Shown here piece by piece: positions 26,300 to 38,065 of a stretch of DNA of 64,000 bases. Each line of letters opens with the position of its first letter. Within the stretch, counting starts at the first letter, position 1. A program made the translations under genes and the position numbers. Source of the stretch: Loxodes magnus (Eukaryota; Ciliophora; Karyorelictea; Loxodida; Loxodidae); the NCBI GenBank assembly GCA_946699065.1, contig CAMPDV010002116.1, positions 35,219-99,218 of the forward strand. The letters run 5' to 3'. Under the pieces are notes generated by a model, which saw only the letters and a list, made by a program, of their open reading frames with translations, had not been told where the DNA came from and ran no database searches.

Positions 26300-27480
26300 T
26301 AATAGAAAAAATAATGAATGATAGTGATTCCACCTTTAATAGGTTCACCATTGTATTAAAATTTAATTGCTTTTCTAAATCTTTAATTTCCAGTGCTTAT
26401 TTGTATCGCTTTCCTGAAAGAAATATCTACTTGTTCTGATTTAACTCATTTTTATAATTGGAACATTAGCTCAGTCAATTTTACTACCTACCATTTATTC
26501 GTTTCTTCTTTTTTGCTAATACTATGTCACATAAAATTTCCCTCTTTCTAAAAAAATCTTTTTGTATAAAGTTCCATTTGAAGCTCAATAAAAATTACTG
26601 GAAATATTATCATACTTCTAAGTTTTCTTATTCTTATTTTAGTTTAAAATATCAGCATTACTTTTTTCTCCTAAATTTTTTTTCAGGTTAATCTTTAGGT
26701 TCTACATATTTATGTTCGTTCTTCGACATATTTTAAAGAATTTAGGTTTCCGTCAACTCTACAAATTAATTGAAATTTGCTTTTAATTACTTGCTTCTCA
26801 TATTTGCTGAATATCTATTTCATATTTTAATCTTAGGTATTAGAAACCAGGTTTTAATTTTTCCTTTGAGACGTATCTTAACAGTTTATGATTTCCTTTT
26901 TTTATATTTTTGAGTTCTTTAAATATAACTTGTCAATTTTATACTGACTGAGATGAATCCTTATAAAAAGAGACTTTTTGCAATAAATTTTGCATTTTCT
27001 ATATATTTTTTTAATATTTTGGTTTGAGATTATAGAGTGAAATCAAATTTCATATCTAACTAATTAATATTTAATTCATTTTTTTGTATTTAGCTCAAGA
27101 TTTCTCTATCTTTATACTTTAACCATTTCTAGAAAGTTACTTCTAGCGAAAAAATATCTGTTTTTAACTAATCTTCTTTTTCCTACCTTCTAGGTTAAGG
27201 AAATTGTTAGTATTCATGAAAAATATTTTCTCTGATTTGAGCTAAATATTTGGATTTGCAAAATCAAGAACTCCTATTTTTAATCTTATTTTAGAATTAA
27301 AAAAGTATTGTGTAGTCTTATATCTTGATGATAAATTCCAATATTTTATAAAAAGGAAAACTTTTTATTAAAAATAGAGATCATTAATACACTTCTTTAA
27401 AAGCAAAATGCTTACTCTCTCATTCAAGTGTTGGAGTAATTGGCATTGAAGTCAAGGTCTCAGAGTTCCCTTGTCTTCAC
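26300..27480 (-). pseudogene. Decayed kinase/MORN paralogue
   Basis: Fragments in shifting minus-strand frames match the kinase/MORN genes of the arms. FAFKEVYQWSLFLIKSF aligns with FTLDEIWRFTQFLIEGF. YHQDIRLHNTF aligns with CHQDIKPNNIF. LKIGVLDFANPNIQ aligns with LKIGDLDYSDPQLN. FNGEPIKGG-like residues near 26320 may be a MORN remnant. At least two frame changes occur within 200 bp. This is a third, older copy of the gene family, lying in the spacer. Confidence 0.55.
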
Positions 27481-28490
27481 TTGTCCATAATATGAGCAGA
27501 ATTTGGAAAATATTTAAAGATATTACTGTGACCAAATACAATCAAATATATTTTTTATATAGAAGAATTTAAAAAGACTGTGCTATTTAATAAAATATTT
27601 GGAAATTTCTCAAATCCTTCTAACTCTTGTCTTTGAAAAAAATTTCAAGAATTAAAAAAAAAGTAATTTATTCAGATCTTAAAATTATGAAAAGAAGAAA
27701 ATGCGATCCAATGAAGAAAATATAAATCAAGATAGTGTGTATCAAGAGTTATAAGAACAGAAGTAGTGGATTAAGTGATACAGTAGAAAAATTACAAGAA
27801 AAAGTAATAAAAATTTCAACTTTCCAAGATTTTCTGTGAAGACTTAAATTCTTTGATTTGTGGCAAACCAAATAAAGGCGATGCCACATTAGTATATAAT
27901 GTTATTCTATATTATATAAATTTCTTCTTTCTTTTAGAGAATTAACATTTATATAAATTCATTTTCAGCCTTAGTTACATATTATTAAATATACCAAGCG
28001 GGAAATAAAACTCACTTAAATTAAATAATAATGATAAATTGATAATATTCGAGATATTTCAACATTTTTCCCATCGAATATAGAAATATCAAATGATTAA
28101 AAAAAGTTTAGAGATTTTTGCAATCTGGACTCTTTACTTATGTATTTTTCTTGGAAATATCATTCTCTTTGTTAATTATGTTAGATTTTCATCCTATAAA
28201 TTTTTTCTGCTAAATTACTGTATATTTTCTTTCTCATTTTCAATATTTTTAGTTAAATTTAGGAATTTTTGATAGTTTTATAAAAATATTCTTGTATATT
28301 GTAAAAATAACTATTCATTCTTCTTGACTCGTCCTCTTAGCATTCGGTTTTTCGATTTGTATCATATCCTCACTTAAACCTTGAAATCCTGCTTGATTTT
28401 ATAATCTTGTTGCCTTTCAACAAGTTGCTTTGATAGTTATCTTGCTTCTTTGTTTTTGTTCGTAATTTAAACATACTCCAGATGGGATTT
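27481..28490. other. Spacer, no confident gene
   Basis: AT-rich. A plus-strand frame from 27690 (MKRRKCDPMKKI, then SDTVEKLQEKV) is open but has no domain and no supporting duplicate. I do not call it a gene. Confidence 0.35.
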
Positions 28491-29836
28491 AGGTCTGGCT
28501 AGCTAGTAGGATAGAATGAATCAGATAATTTCCAAATAATTTAGATAGATATTTCTAATTGTCTCAGAAGCTTAAAGCTTTTAGATCTAAAATTAATACT
28601 TTAATAACTTTATATCTTTTTAGATATTTTAAGCCTATATTTCTAATGACAATAGAAGGATCCTTATAAATAAGAATTTAGAGGTTAAACACTTAAAAAC
28701 ACCTTCTAATGGTCTTTTAAGTGGGTAAGAGTAAATAAACGAAAAAGTAATAATTAAGTTCATATTAAGGAACAAAGAACTTTAAAAGAATACGAGTGCT
28801 ACCAAAACCCTTATAAGCAAAATATATTCATATAGTAAAAATTTAGGCTTTAAGTCAAGTCACTAATATAAATATATAATATTAGTTAAAATCTTAGATA
28901 TGTGCTTTATAGGTATTTATTTATATAAGCTGTGAGATATAAGGATATAGATAATATTTTATTTAGTTTGAGTTGCAAATTAAAGATTAAAGGATAGAAG
29001 GAATTAGTAGATAAAGAAAAATACGTACTTAGTATTAAAATAAGCCAGGTTTTTGGTCCCAAACTTAGCAAAAATTTTGATTAAAAGTAAATAAAGAAGG
29101 TTAGAGTCTGCTTAGGTTTAAAAAAATATTAAATAACCTATTAAGGTTAAGAGAGAGTTAAACGTATAAAAGGTCTATATAAATTAAAAGTTACTAAGTT
29201 ATATAATGAAAGAGTAAAATGAAAATAAATAAAATAAACATTTTAAATAAGCAAGTTATTATTTAATTTTAAGCCTGAGTAAAGAATTACCCTGAGCTTA
29301 TTAAATGCTATTATAATTTTAAATTCTGAGAAGTTCTTTTTATAACTTTTTATTAGATATATAAAATGGCTTCTAAGAAATAACAGAACTTTGAACAAAA
29401 CATTTAAACAGGAAAATTCTCTAAAAAATAAAAAAGTGAAATAATTACAATGAGTGAAAGTGAGAAATATGATTGATATGACGAACATTAACCACTTGGA
29501 AATACATAATTATAAAAACTTCCGACACAAACTCAAATAGAAATATTATCTAAGTCATTAAAATAGTTTATGTTTAAAAATAGATACCTCACTAATAAAG
29601 TAGAAAAATTAGAAAAACTAATAACTTCTTTACTTGAGAAACAATATTAATAATCATAAGAAATAGAAGACAAACTGGAACAAAGAATTCTTTAAATTTA
29701 ATAATAAATTCAGGTAACGCCATTTTCGATTTAACAGAATTAATCAGATCCTATGGAAATAGAAAATGAAGCCTCAAATTAAAATAAACAGTAAATGTTT
29801 ATTTAAAATAAGTAGTAAATTTAAATTAAGTAAGTG

Positions 29837-30689
29837 TTACAGGAATAATAGTAATAATATACTAAATTAAAGTGTTCGTATCTCCAGGGATTTTAAACCC
29901 CTTCAATACATACCTCCAGAGTTCGTTCCTTGAGGTTTAAAATAAAAGTTTGGGACTCCCAGTTTTTTTGGAGTTCTGGCACTCCCTTGAAAAAGCCTCC
30001 TTCTAAATATTCTTCCATCCTTGTCTACATAAATTCTTGAAAGTTCTCTCCAAATCTCTTCACTGTTTCTTCTCTGTTTATCCAAATATATCTTGCATCT
30101 CTTGTATGTGTGGAATCTTGATTTGCACAGGTAGCACAGCTTGACAATTCTTCTGGGAGGAGTTATCTCTAAGGGTTTTGTGTATTCTAGTTCCATTTTA
30201 TTTTCAGCTAAGATTTAAGGTTAAATTCTTTTTTCTCCCAAAAGTTTCACTTCGATTTCCTGTTTCATTAATCTTTCTTCATTGTTTTAACTTTTCTATA
30301 GTAATTTTTAGTTTTCTTTCTTTAATATTTAAACTTCTTCTTATAGGTTACGGATAGATTTCATAAGTTATTCTATTATTAGCTATTCATCATTTTTCTA
30401 TTTCTACATTATTTTTTAATTACCACTTTTCATGTAGTTGCTTGATCGTGGCTATGGGAGTAAAAAGTCTCGCTTGATTTAGTCAGCTTCTGTTGATTTA
30501 ATTTCTTATTCAATTTAAGATTATTTTTCTAAATTTGGGGGTTAAAGAGCCTAAGAAAATTATTATGTTATTAAAGAAGACGTGGTAAGAGAAGAATTAG
30601 AAGTCTCTGATTTTTTTTCCTTTTTCTATGGAGCTGGAAAAAAACCCTTCTTGAGACCTTCTGCCATTTTTTATTACAGGAATAATAGT
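29837..30689 (-). mobile_element. Nested ~820-bp Gag/ORF1-like element with 16-bp duplication
   Basis: A perfect 16-bp target-site duplication TTACAGGAATAATAGT occurs at 29837-29852 and 30674-30689. The element, read on the minus strand, has a 7-nt leader ATAAAAA before its ATG, one complete ORF and a ~50-nt 3' tail. The tail sequence (GGAGATACGAACACTTTAATTTA) resembles that of the left-arm insertion (GGATATGCAAACTTTAATTTTA). The exact duplication and intact ORF mark it as the youngest copy here. Confidence 0.85.
29903..30667 (-). CDS. Gag/ORF1-like protein: coiled coil plus CCHC zinc knuckle
   Basis: 254 codons from MAEGLKKGFFPAPQ to GTNSGGMY and TGA (29903-29905), with no internal TGA. Residues ~15-60 are Ser/Thr rich. 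Residues ~85-165 form a coiled coil (LIIEQLMKSIRNLQEEVQ). A zinc knuckle CYLCKSRFHTYKRC (C-x2-C-x4-H-x4-C) follows near residue 178, then a conserved C-terminal domain (EEIWRELSRIYVDKDGRI). This is the architecture of Gag or LINE ORF1 nucleic-acid chaperones. No polymerase or integrase is present, so the element probably depends on a partner enzyme encoded elsewhere, comparable in plan to mammalian HAL1. Its ATG and TGA lie only a few bases from the element ends. Confidence 0.8.
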
Positions 30690-31233
30690 TTAAAAGAAGA
30701 ATAAAATGCTACGTGTGCAATAAATAACACCAATGAAAATACTGCTACTAACTAAGCGAAATTTAAAGAAAGAATAAATAAGATATTTTTAGAAAACTAT
30801 TTAGGATATATCCAACATAAAGCGGAAAAATGTATAGAAAAAATTCTTTAATTCAAATCTTAATCCTTGGATAAATAATTAGGAACGCTAAGTGCAAGAC
30901 CAAAACTATTCAGAATATTAAAGGATGGTGCACTAATGAAATGCTACACCGCCTAACTAAGCCTAGTAGGAATTCAAGACAAACTAATAGAGACAAGCTG
31001 ATAGAATAGGTCAGATGGCTGACTACTAAGGCTTTAGCAAAGCTTTTTAACTTTTTAACTTTTTTTATATCAAAAGTCAACTAAAATATTAAGATAAAGA
31101 GAGCGCTATAATTATTATTTAATTCATTTTTATCTATTAGTAGCTTCTTTAAACAGTGAACTTAAAAGAGGGAGTAATAATTATAATCCTGAGTATTTTA
31201 TTTTATAAATAATAATAAATAAATAAATTTTAT

Positions 31234-31722
31234 TATAGAGCGCGTAGCACTCTCGTTGGTGCGCAGCTCTTTAAAAAAAAATGTTTCATACTGACAAGAA
31301 TGTTTGTTACTGATAAAATTATCAGATACTGATAAATCTTGTTCAATACTGATATAATTATTCAGTGCTGATAAAAATGTTCAATACTGATATAATTTTA
31401 GAATACTCGTAATCTTTAATACTTGCTGGAGGTCCAAGGACATGGCAGGATTGTGTCTCATTGCATCACCAAAGCAGAGGACGACATGTGTCAATTATGG
31501 GTACTTAAATTCCCCACCTCTGATGAAACTCGCAATATTATTTCTTTTTCGTCCCAGAATTAAAGCTAAACTAAGCCAGTGCCGAAGGTCTAAGAATCTT
31601 ATGTCTCGAGGTCAAGCCAAAGCAGAGGAAGACATAAAGTCGATTATGGGTACTTAACTTCCCCAACCTCTGATGAAGATGACCTTGCTGTTCACCTTCG
31701 AACAACTATGGCGGTTTTAAAA
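31234..31722 (+). mobile_element. ~490-bp small element with shared terminal hairpin motif
   Basis: Absent from the right direct-repeat copy (junction at about 58970). It begins with the ~35-bp motif AGAGCGCGTAGCAC...GCGCAGCTCTTT, also found at the ends of the 2.1-kb element. A cluster of ACTGATA-type repeats follows (31300-31400). An ATGGCAGG start shared with 35870 opens a frame at 31442. An imperfect duplication of ~65 bp occurs, with copies about 31469-31535 and 31618-31680 (CAAAGCAGAGGA...TCTGATGAA). It is probably a non-autonomous relative of the 2.1-kb element. The frame from 31442 (MAGLCLIASPKQR) has no recognised domain. Confidence 0.5.
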
Positions 31723-31734
31723 AATAATATTTAT

Positions 31735-32082
31735 AATAAAATAAGCGAAAAAAAATCTCACTTAAAAAATAAGAATCTACATTTTTATTTTGCTTCAAAT
31801 CAACCAGAAATTTAATCTCTTGCATTTTGTTTCTTCCCTTCAAAGATAAAAATAAAGAGAATATTTCTCCTTTCATTCATTTATTTATTTTTTAACACTG
31901 ATATTGATAGAAAAAAATTATCGATAAAACTTTGTTAAAAGAACTCAATTAAATGGCAAAACTAAGGCATATCCACATATTTAAAGTTGACTTAGTTCTT
32001 TCACTAAAAATATATTAAAGTTTAGCTTATTGATTATTATTAATCAACTTATCTATATAAGAGACTGATAAATAAGTATAAA
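31735..32082. other. Downstream region of kinase-Kelch gene
   Basis: AT-rich 3' flank, nearly identical to 58970-59308 in the right direct repeat. No gene recognised. Confidence 0.4.
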
Positions 32083-34141
32083 TCATTTTTTTAACTATAA
32101 AGATAAAATAAAATTTAAGATTGAGATACTTTAATGAAAGTCTATAAAAATATTGCTTTGAGGATATCACTCGAATGCAATTACCTCGGTTTCTATGTTA
32201 AATAGATCTTTTAAAATCCTATTAGTTTATCTGATCTCTTAAAGATAGCTCTATTATTCCGGATTTAGACAAATTAGATCCTCTTTTCTCCATTAGAAGG
32301 TATCTAATTCTAAACTGAATAAATTAAATCCATCGTATACTAAAGCTTTTTTTTTGTTTCCTATATCTTGTATTACTGGATTTTAGTTGCAAGTTCATCC
32401 TTCATATAATTTTCCGACTTCTTTAAAAGGTTCATTTTCGAAATTGTTAATATTTTCAACCTAAAACTCATAAGTAGCATCTAAGAAAGGCCCAAAGAAG
32501 TAAGCTTTGCTTTTGAATTCGAATAAACTTATTGCTGAGGCATTAGGTAACATACATCCTAAGTATTTCCATGATTATAATACGATATCAAAGACTTGTA
32601 TAAATAAATTTCCAACCAAGCTTTCTGTAATTCCACCAAGAACGTAAATGCTATCTTCTCGCATAAAACATCCGAAATTCTTGACCGCCGTTGGAATATC
32701 TTCTATTTCTACAATTTGTTTTCTGAAAAGTTGTAAGTCTCGCATTTTTATTGATCTGTTTACTAGTCTATATTTCCAGAGATAATGTATAAGATATTTT
32801 ATTACTTATCCAGAACCATTCCATGGTTGTTTCTGGGGTATTTTATTTAAGTTTCAAACTTTATTTAAAAGCCATTTGTATCTAAAATTTAAAGATTTCT
32901 TTCACAATTGCTATCTTTACCTCCAGATATGTAAAAAAAATTATTCCCTGCATTATAAACAGAACTGAACTCATCAATTTTGATTTGAGGAATATCTTTT
33001 GTTTGCTCATTTAATGTAATGCTATCAGTAGTTATAAAATTATTTAGATTTTTTATAAAGCAAACAGTACCAAAATTTTCATTGCTTTACAAGTTACTAG
33101 TAGCATTTTATGCTGTTTTATTATTTGTAGCTTAAGATTTAGAACTAATTTGGTAAGATTCAGATGGATAAACTTTACATTCTTCTTTATTTAGTGGCTT
33201 ATATTATTTTTTCAATTATAAAATTTCTTTTACAAAGTCATTACTTGAAATTCGTTGTTAAGAATCATAAATAAAGCACTTTTCTAGTAACTCTTTTAAA
33301 TCTAAGTGATTTTTAATTTCATCATTAAATTCTGGATGTTTTTTTTTCCTGGACTACTTTTTTTTTCAATATCAGATTTATTTTGACCAAACCATAAACC
33401 ATTCTCGGTAAAGATTTCAACAGCAACACATGCTAAAGCTCAAACATCAGATTCTTGGTTGAATTTATGATTGAAGCATTCTGGTGCTCACCATTAGAAT
33501 GTACCTCTTCCTACTGTACTGAAATTGGTTTAAGTATCAGTAGCAAGTCCAAAATCACAAATAGCAGGTTTGTATTTATCATCTAATAGAATATTAAGAG
33601 ATTTAATATCTCTATGCATAATCTAATATTAATGTATAGCTTTTATACTTTATCCAATTCTGCTGATAAGTTGAAGCTTATGGTAAAATTTTAATGCTTC
33701 ATTTTCATTTTAGAAAAGCCTTTTTTCCTTAATAATTTAGTGTAAACTTCCTCTTTCATAGTATTTTGTTATATAACATAAAACTAAATCATCTTTATCC
33801 GAAAGATCGGTCGATATACCTTATAGTGAAAAAACATATTTATGATGTATCATTAACAAGCTTCAACATTCTTTTCAGAAATCATTTATTTGCTACTACG
33901 TTTAGATCGATTTTTTACTCATAATTTTAAGAGCTAGTTCTTGGTTATTATATATTATTTTGTATACAATTGCTTATCCTCCCCTTCCTATTATTTTAAG
34001 TTTATTTAATCCTTTTTAATTTAGAACTAAATCTTAATAATTTAGAATTCATATCTCTCTTGAGGTTTCACATGATTTTTCATGAACTAAAGCTAAAACA
34101 TCTTCAATGCTATGATTTTTAGTTTACATAACTTCAACCAT
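32083..34141 (-). CDS. TKL-like kinase fused to Kelch repeats, inner copy
   Basis: Starts MVEVMQTKNHSIEDVL. Kinase landmarks in order are glycine loop IIGRGGQAIVYK, lysine LALKIM, catalytic loop HRDIKSLNILLD, CDFGLA and WWAPE, with tryptophan coded by TGA. The HRDxKSxNIL motif is typical of TKL kinases. After a Ser/Asn linker come Kelch blades (YISGGKDSNCERN, YIISGNID, SIYVLGGITESL, AYFFGPF). Two single-base losses in A-runs (near 33355 and near 32715) break the frame; adding them back would make the length 687 codons. They may be real lesions or assembly errors. Stop TGA at 32083 is preferred over another in-frame TGA at 32167. Kinase plus Kelch suggests a cytosolic signalling scaffold. Confidence 0.7.
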
Positions 34142-34540
34142 TTATAAATTATAGTTAAAAAATTAAAAAATATATTTATTTTATTTAATTACCAAGCTTC
34201 TTCATTTCTATTTATAACAACCTTACAGCCATATAAAACCATTTGTAGTCTTTAAAGAAAATTAAATTAAATACTATTTTAAAACTCTGGTATTACTGCT
34301 AATAAATAGATAGTTCCTAACTTTATAGACCTCTTTTTTTATATTTTTGGTAATTATTTTTTTAAATATAGCCAGATTAGATTTAAGTTGTTGTGCATAA
34401 TAATTAAATATAAGGTTAGATACGAGTAGCCATATTAGCTCTCACATTAATTATGATCATAATATTTTGCTGGTATAGTAATAGACATTTTTTAACCTGT
34501 CTTTAAACTAACTAATGAAAATAGCATAATAATCTTAATT
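34142..34540. other. Upstream region of inner kinase-Kelch gene
   Basis: AT-rich, mirrored in direct orientation at 61370-61760. It includes the presumed promoter. The homology to the right copy ends at about 34540, where the Gag-like element begins. Confidence 0.4.
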
Positions 34541-34544
34541 TAAA

Positions 34545-35351
34545 TTAAAAATTTTATGGATAATGGAATATTTCCTTAATAGGTCCATAACCCCCTGTAT
34601 TACCTTTTACAAGGTCTCGTACTCGCCGGTGTCTCCACCCAAGTTCACTTCCGAGCTTTCCGAATGGTCTTGGAGTTATCTTTTTTCTTCAAAGCTAACC
34701 ATCCGAGGAAGGATAAAAATTTGTAAGTTCTTTCCAAATATTTTTTCTTATTTACCAATTCCTCCTACACTTTTTTCATAAGTGGAATAAACTGCCGTAT
34801 ATATAACATTTTTTCTTGAAAAATTTTTCTGTCGTCATAGGTTATTCTTCTATTATCATTGGATCATTATTTCTTTTTAGGTCTTATTCCTCTAATTTTC
34901 CTAGTCTCTTTTTTATGTCCGTTATTTATTAAAATGCGTTTTCATACTTTAAGAATTCTGTTCCCATTTATTCATCAATTCTTACTATATCGCATTCTAT
35001 TTCTTAATATCTGTTGTTAATGTCCTCTTTTGTCACAAATTCATTATGCGGTCTCTCGCCCTCGACATGATCTTATAAGTCTTATTGTAAACTCATGACG
35101 TAATGTTCGAGGTTCTCTACCTTATCAATGTAATCAAAAATGATTTAAACAAGAGACTTTTTATCTTAGTTCATAAGTTGTTCGAAGGTGTAACTTTTTT
35201 TTGAAATCTTGGAAGGAAATTATTTTTCTTCTGAGATTTTACAATATTATTTATTTTTTGTCTTTGTTGGAGTTTGTTAGAGCTGGAAAGTTTGATCTAA
35301 GGAGCTACGAGAAGCCTTTTAGTCGAGAAAGCCTTTGTTCCATTCCGCCAT
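34545..35351 (-). mobile_element. Gag/ORF1-like element at the inverted-repeat junction, 3' truncated
   Basis: The ORF starts MAEWNKGFLDQKASRSSLDQ at 35351. It has a coiled coil (FDYIDKVENLEHYVMSLQQD), a degenerate knuckle CYIYGSLFHLWKKC (second Cys replaced by Tyr) and the family C-terminal domain IWKELTNFYPSSDGQLW...TPRPFGKLG. It reaches GNTGGYGP but meets no TGA before joining the direct-repeat block, so the 3' end is lost. Its 5' end abuts the first base of the right inverted-repeat arm, and its 3' end abuts the left direct-repeat block. It therefore sits exactly on the rearrangement junction. Confidence 0.72.
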
Positions 35352-35866
35352 CTTTTTTATTTATTATAATTTTATGATATATAATTTGTAATTTTTCATT
35401 AGTATTTTCTACCTTTTATCTATATCTGTTAACTAAATAATTAATCTTATTTACTTAAATATTCATACCTCTTAGTGGTGTTTCGAAATTTCTTACTATT
35501 TCCTATTTTTACTTTTTTGTTTTAAATAAAATAGAGATATTTTTAATTTAAATGAAATAAATTTTTAATATCTTACTTTAGCTTTAAAGACAGAATATTA
35601 AGCATAAATAAAAAGTAATATAAAAGCATTTTTGTTAATCTAATATGTTTTATAATTTTATAATTCTTAATTAAATAAAATTATAAAAAGTGTAGAAATT
35701 TAAATTAAGATTTCATCATTTAGTAAAAAGATTAATTTTGTCTATGCATTAAATATAATAAAAATTTATAAATGCGACCCTAGTATTATTAAGCTAACTG
35801 GAATTTTAACTGTTTAATGATGCTATAAAAAATACATCTTAAAAAAGGAGTCATGGCAGGTTGCAT
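35352..35866. other. Inner end of right arm, no gene recognised
   Basis: AT-rich sequence identical in large part to 22330-22785. No coding frame supported. Confidence 0.4.
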
Positions 35867-35897
35867 CTCTTAGGAGTACAAAAGCGGTTCTCACTTG

Positions 35898-36264
35898 TCA
35901 TGCCAAGTCAGATTTACGAGGGATATCGGTCAATATCGAAGATCATTCCATTCCAGGTTCCAATAGTTAGTCAAAGCAAAGCAGCTTCTCGTTGGTGTGT
36001 AGCTCTTTCAATATAAATATTTAATATTACAAAAATCTTCTCATATCTATTGTTAAAATTCCATTCATCAACTGAGTCACTTCAGTTTCTCCAAATGAGG
36101 AATCTGCTTGTTTAAAATTATTCTCAAATCTTGAACCAAATGCTACAATCTTCTTGATAAAATCAAAATAAGAATTAATAATTAAGTAATAAGCAAGCTT
36201 ATCAGCCAAACTTTCATGTTCCTAGCGAGGAAAAGTAAGGTTTGTTTCTTCTGAAGTTGTACAT
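35898..36264 (-). pseudogene. Frame-broken copy of the 124-codon ORF
   Basis: Counterpart of 21869-22243 with an 8-bp deletion after the KPYF segment, so the ATG and the body (ADKLAYYLIINSYFDFIKK) are in different frames. TGA at 35898. It overlaps the end of the 2.1-kb element of this arm. Confidence 0.5.
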
Positions 36265-38065
36265 TCTTCTCCGTGGAGGTATCTAGTGCGAAATTACTCT
36301 CAATTCAGTTTACACTATAGCAAATTACCTATTAAAACTCCCGAATAACATTATTTATTTTACTTTTTTTATAATAAAAATGAATATAAAAGTGAAAAAA
36401 ACAATAAAATGATTCTGAAAATTCATAAATTAAATAAAAAGATTCTGGAGTTTAAAAATCTCTTAAAAATAAAATTATAACTACTACAGAGAAAATATAT
36501 GTAAGAATTGTAAAATTCACTTGATCTGCTAAATAATAAAATATGAATATTTTAGAAAAATCAAAGCAGGATTATATGGCAATAATGATTGCTGATATAG
36601 AAGATTATACATCTTACTATGAATCTTAAATGTTGGATGGCAAATTATTAAACATCTAATAAAGAGGAGGCTACATATTAAAAGTGAAATTTAGCAAGTT
36701 TTTTAGCATTTCTTGATTTGAATTTTTATCAAATATCTAAATTATTGTCATTTGATTTTATCTTTGTTATGACACTAAAATTAAGAGAATTCTGAAGGGA
36801 AAAATGAAATATTTAATGATTTTTAATTTTTATTTCTTTCTTAAAATCATAATAATTAATTTTTTATTTTTAAATATTCATAATTGGCTTTTTAGTTATC
36901 TTTAGGAATAATTGCATTTAATTATTAGGACAAATTTTTAATTAATTTACACGATAAAAATTAATATCTCATGATTAAAATTTTTTAGACATTCCTTATT
37001 CTTTTTTTTATAATTTTAAATGTTATGTCATGAGAATATAATCATTAATGTTAGATATTTAATATTTATTTGATTTAATGAAAGTAAATAATTATTATAA
37101 TTTTATATATATTTTGTTATTTTTTAATTAGTTCTGAAATATCAATATTATATATTTATTTTTCCATTATTTTTAAGTAGCTTTATTTTTTTATCTTATT
37201 TTTGCATCTCATCATACTTGAAAAATAAATATTTTATAATAAAATTTCATACAATTTAGCATACCAAATTTCACTTATTTACATTTTTTATGAGAAAATA
37301 AATTTTTCTACTTTTAAGCATGCTAAAAATAGACTAACTTCAAAAAATCAGCTTTCTATAAATTAATTATTTTATCGTTTTGCTACATTTTATTTAATTT
37401 TTTATTTCTTTTACAGTTTTCTAATAAAATGATTTATTCATTTAATTAAAAAATTTTAGTTTATCAAATAAATTGTAATTTTAATATATTTTAAAAGATA
37501 GAAATGTATTTTTAAGCTATTAATTACTATTAAATTAAAATAATTATTTATATATTTATTTAATTTTTTATTATTTATCTGTTATTGTATTATCTTTTAT
37601 TTAGATATTAACTATTTTATTTTTATTCATATTTCTCAAATAAGAAATTAATGTGTTGTTTTGATAAAAAATATGGATGTAGGTAATGGTTGGGAGTATT
37701 AGTAGGTAGTCTGATACAGTGCATACTGCATTGAGAGTAATTTTGCACTAGAAACCACCACGAGGAAAGATGAAAGAGCTCAGAAGAAAAAAACCTAACT
37801 TTTTCGAGGGTTCTAACAGTATGAAAGTTTGGCTTACAGATTTGCTAATGATTTAATTACTAATTATTATTTTGATCTTATAAAGAAGACTTGAACATTT
37901 AATTAAAGATTTGAAAATAATTTGAAATAAACAAATTTCCCATTTGGAGAATCTGACTCATTTAACGAATAGAATTTTAACAAGAAGTATGAGAATACTT
38001 TTTTATTATCAAATATTAACATTGAAAGAGCTGCGTGCTAACGAGGGGCTACGCGCTCTATAACC
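35985..38065 (-). mobile_element. 2.1-kb terminal-inverted-repeat element, right-arm copy
   Basis: Mirror of 20057-22165. The terminal motif at the outer end reads GCTACGCGCTCTATAACC near 38050. The interior is AT-rich. The two copies differ by small indels (about 20 bp in total length). They arose by arm duplication rather than by two separate insertions, since the flanks match. Confidence 0.65.

Larger units (their letters stand above)
29366..31040 (+). pseudogene. Gag/ORF1-like gene interrupted by nested element
   Basis: The upstream part (29366-29852) reads MASKKQQNFEQNIQTGKF, a coiled-coil stretch (LTNKVEKLEKLITSLLEKQ) and a Gln-rich segment. Skipping the nested insert and one duplication copy, the same frame continues at 30690 with a zinc knuckle CYVCNKQHQWKYC (C-x2-C-x3-H-x4-C). 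A C-terminal domain IFRKLFRIYPTQSGKMYRKN follows, which matches IWRELSRIYVDKDGRIFRRR of the nested copy. The gene is disrupted just upstream of its zinc knuckle. It is of the same family as the elements at 29853-30673 and 34545-35351. Confidence 0.68.
29362..31055 (+). mobile_element. Gag/ORF1-like element, host of a nested insertion
   Basis: Inserted relative to the right direct-repeat copy at about 58815. It is flanked by an imperfect repeat (AACTTTTTATTA... and AACTTTTTTTATAT...), so the insertion is old. It begins ATATAAAATGGC, like the other family members. Its ORF is split by the nested element 29853-30673. Without the nest the element is about 860 bp. Confidence 0.65.
28491..34540 (+). 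repeat. Direct repeat block, left copy (interrupted)
   Basis: Matches 57963-61760 in the same orientation from GGCTAGCTAGTAGGATAG onwards. It contains the kinase-Kelch gene. Relative to the right copy it is split by two insertions: 29362-31055 (nested Gag-like elements) and about 31234-31722 (small hairpin element). The right copy therefore records the pre-insertion state. The ~840 bp at 28491-29330 show no convincing gene in either copy, because indels between the copies shift every frame. Confidence 0.85.
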
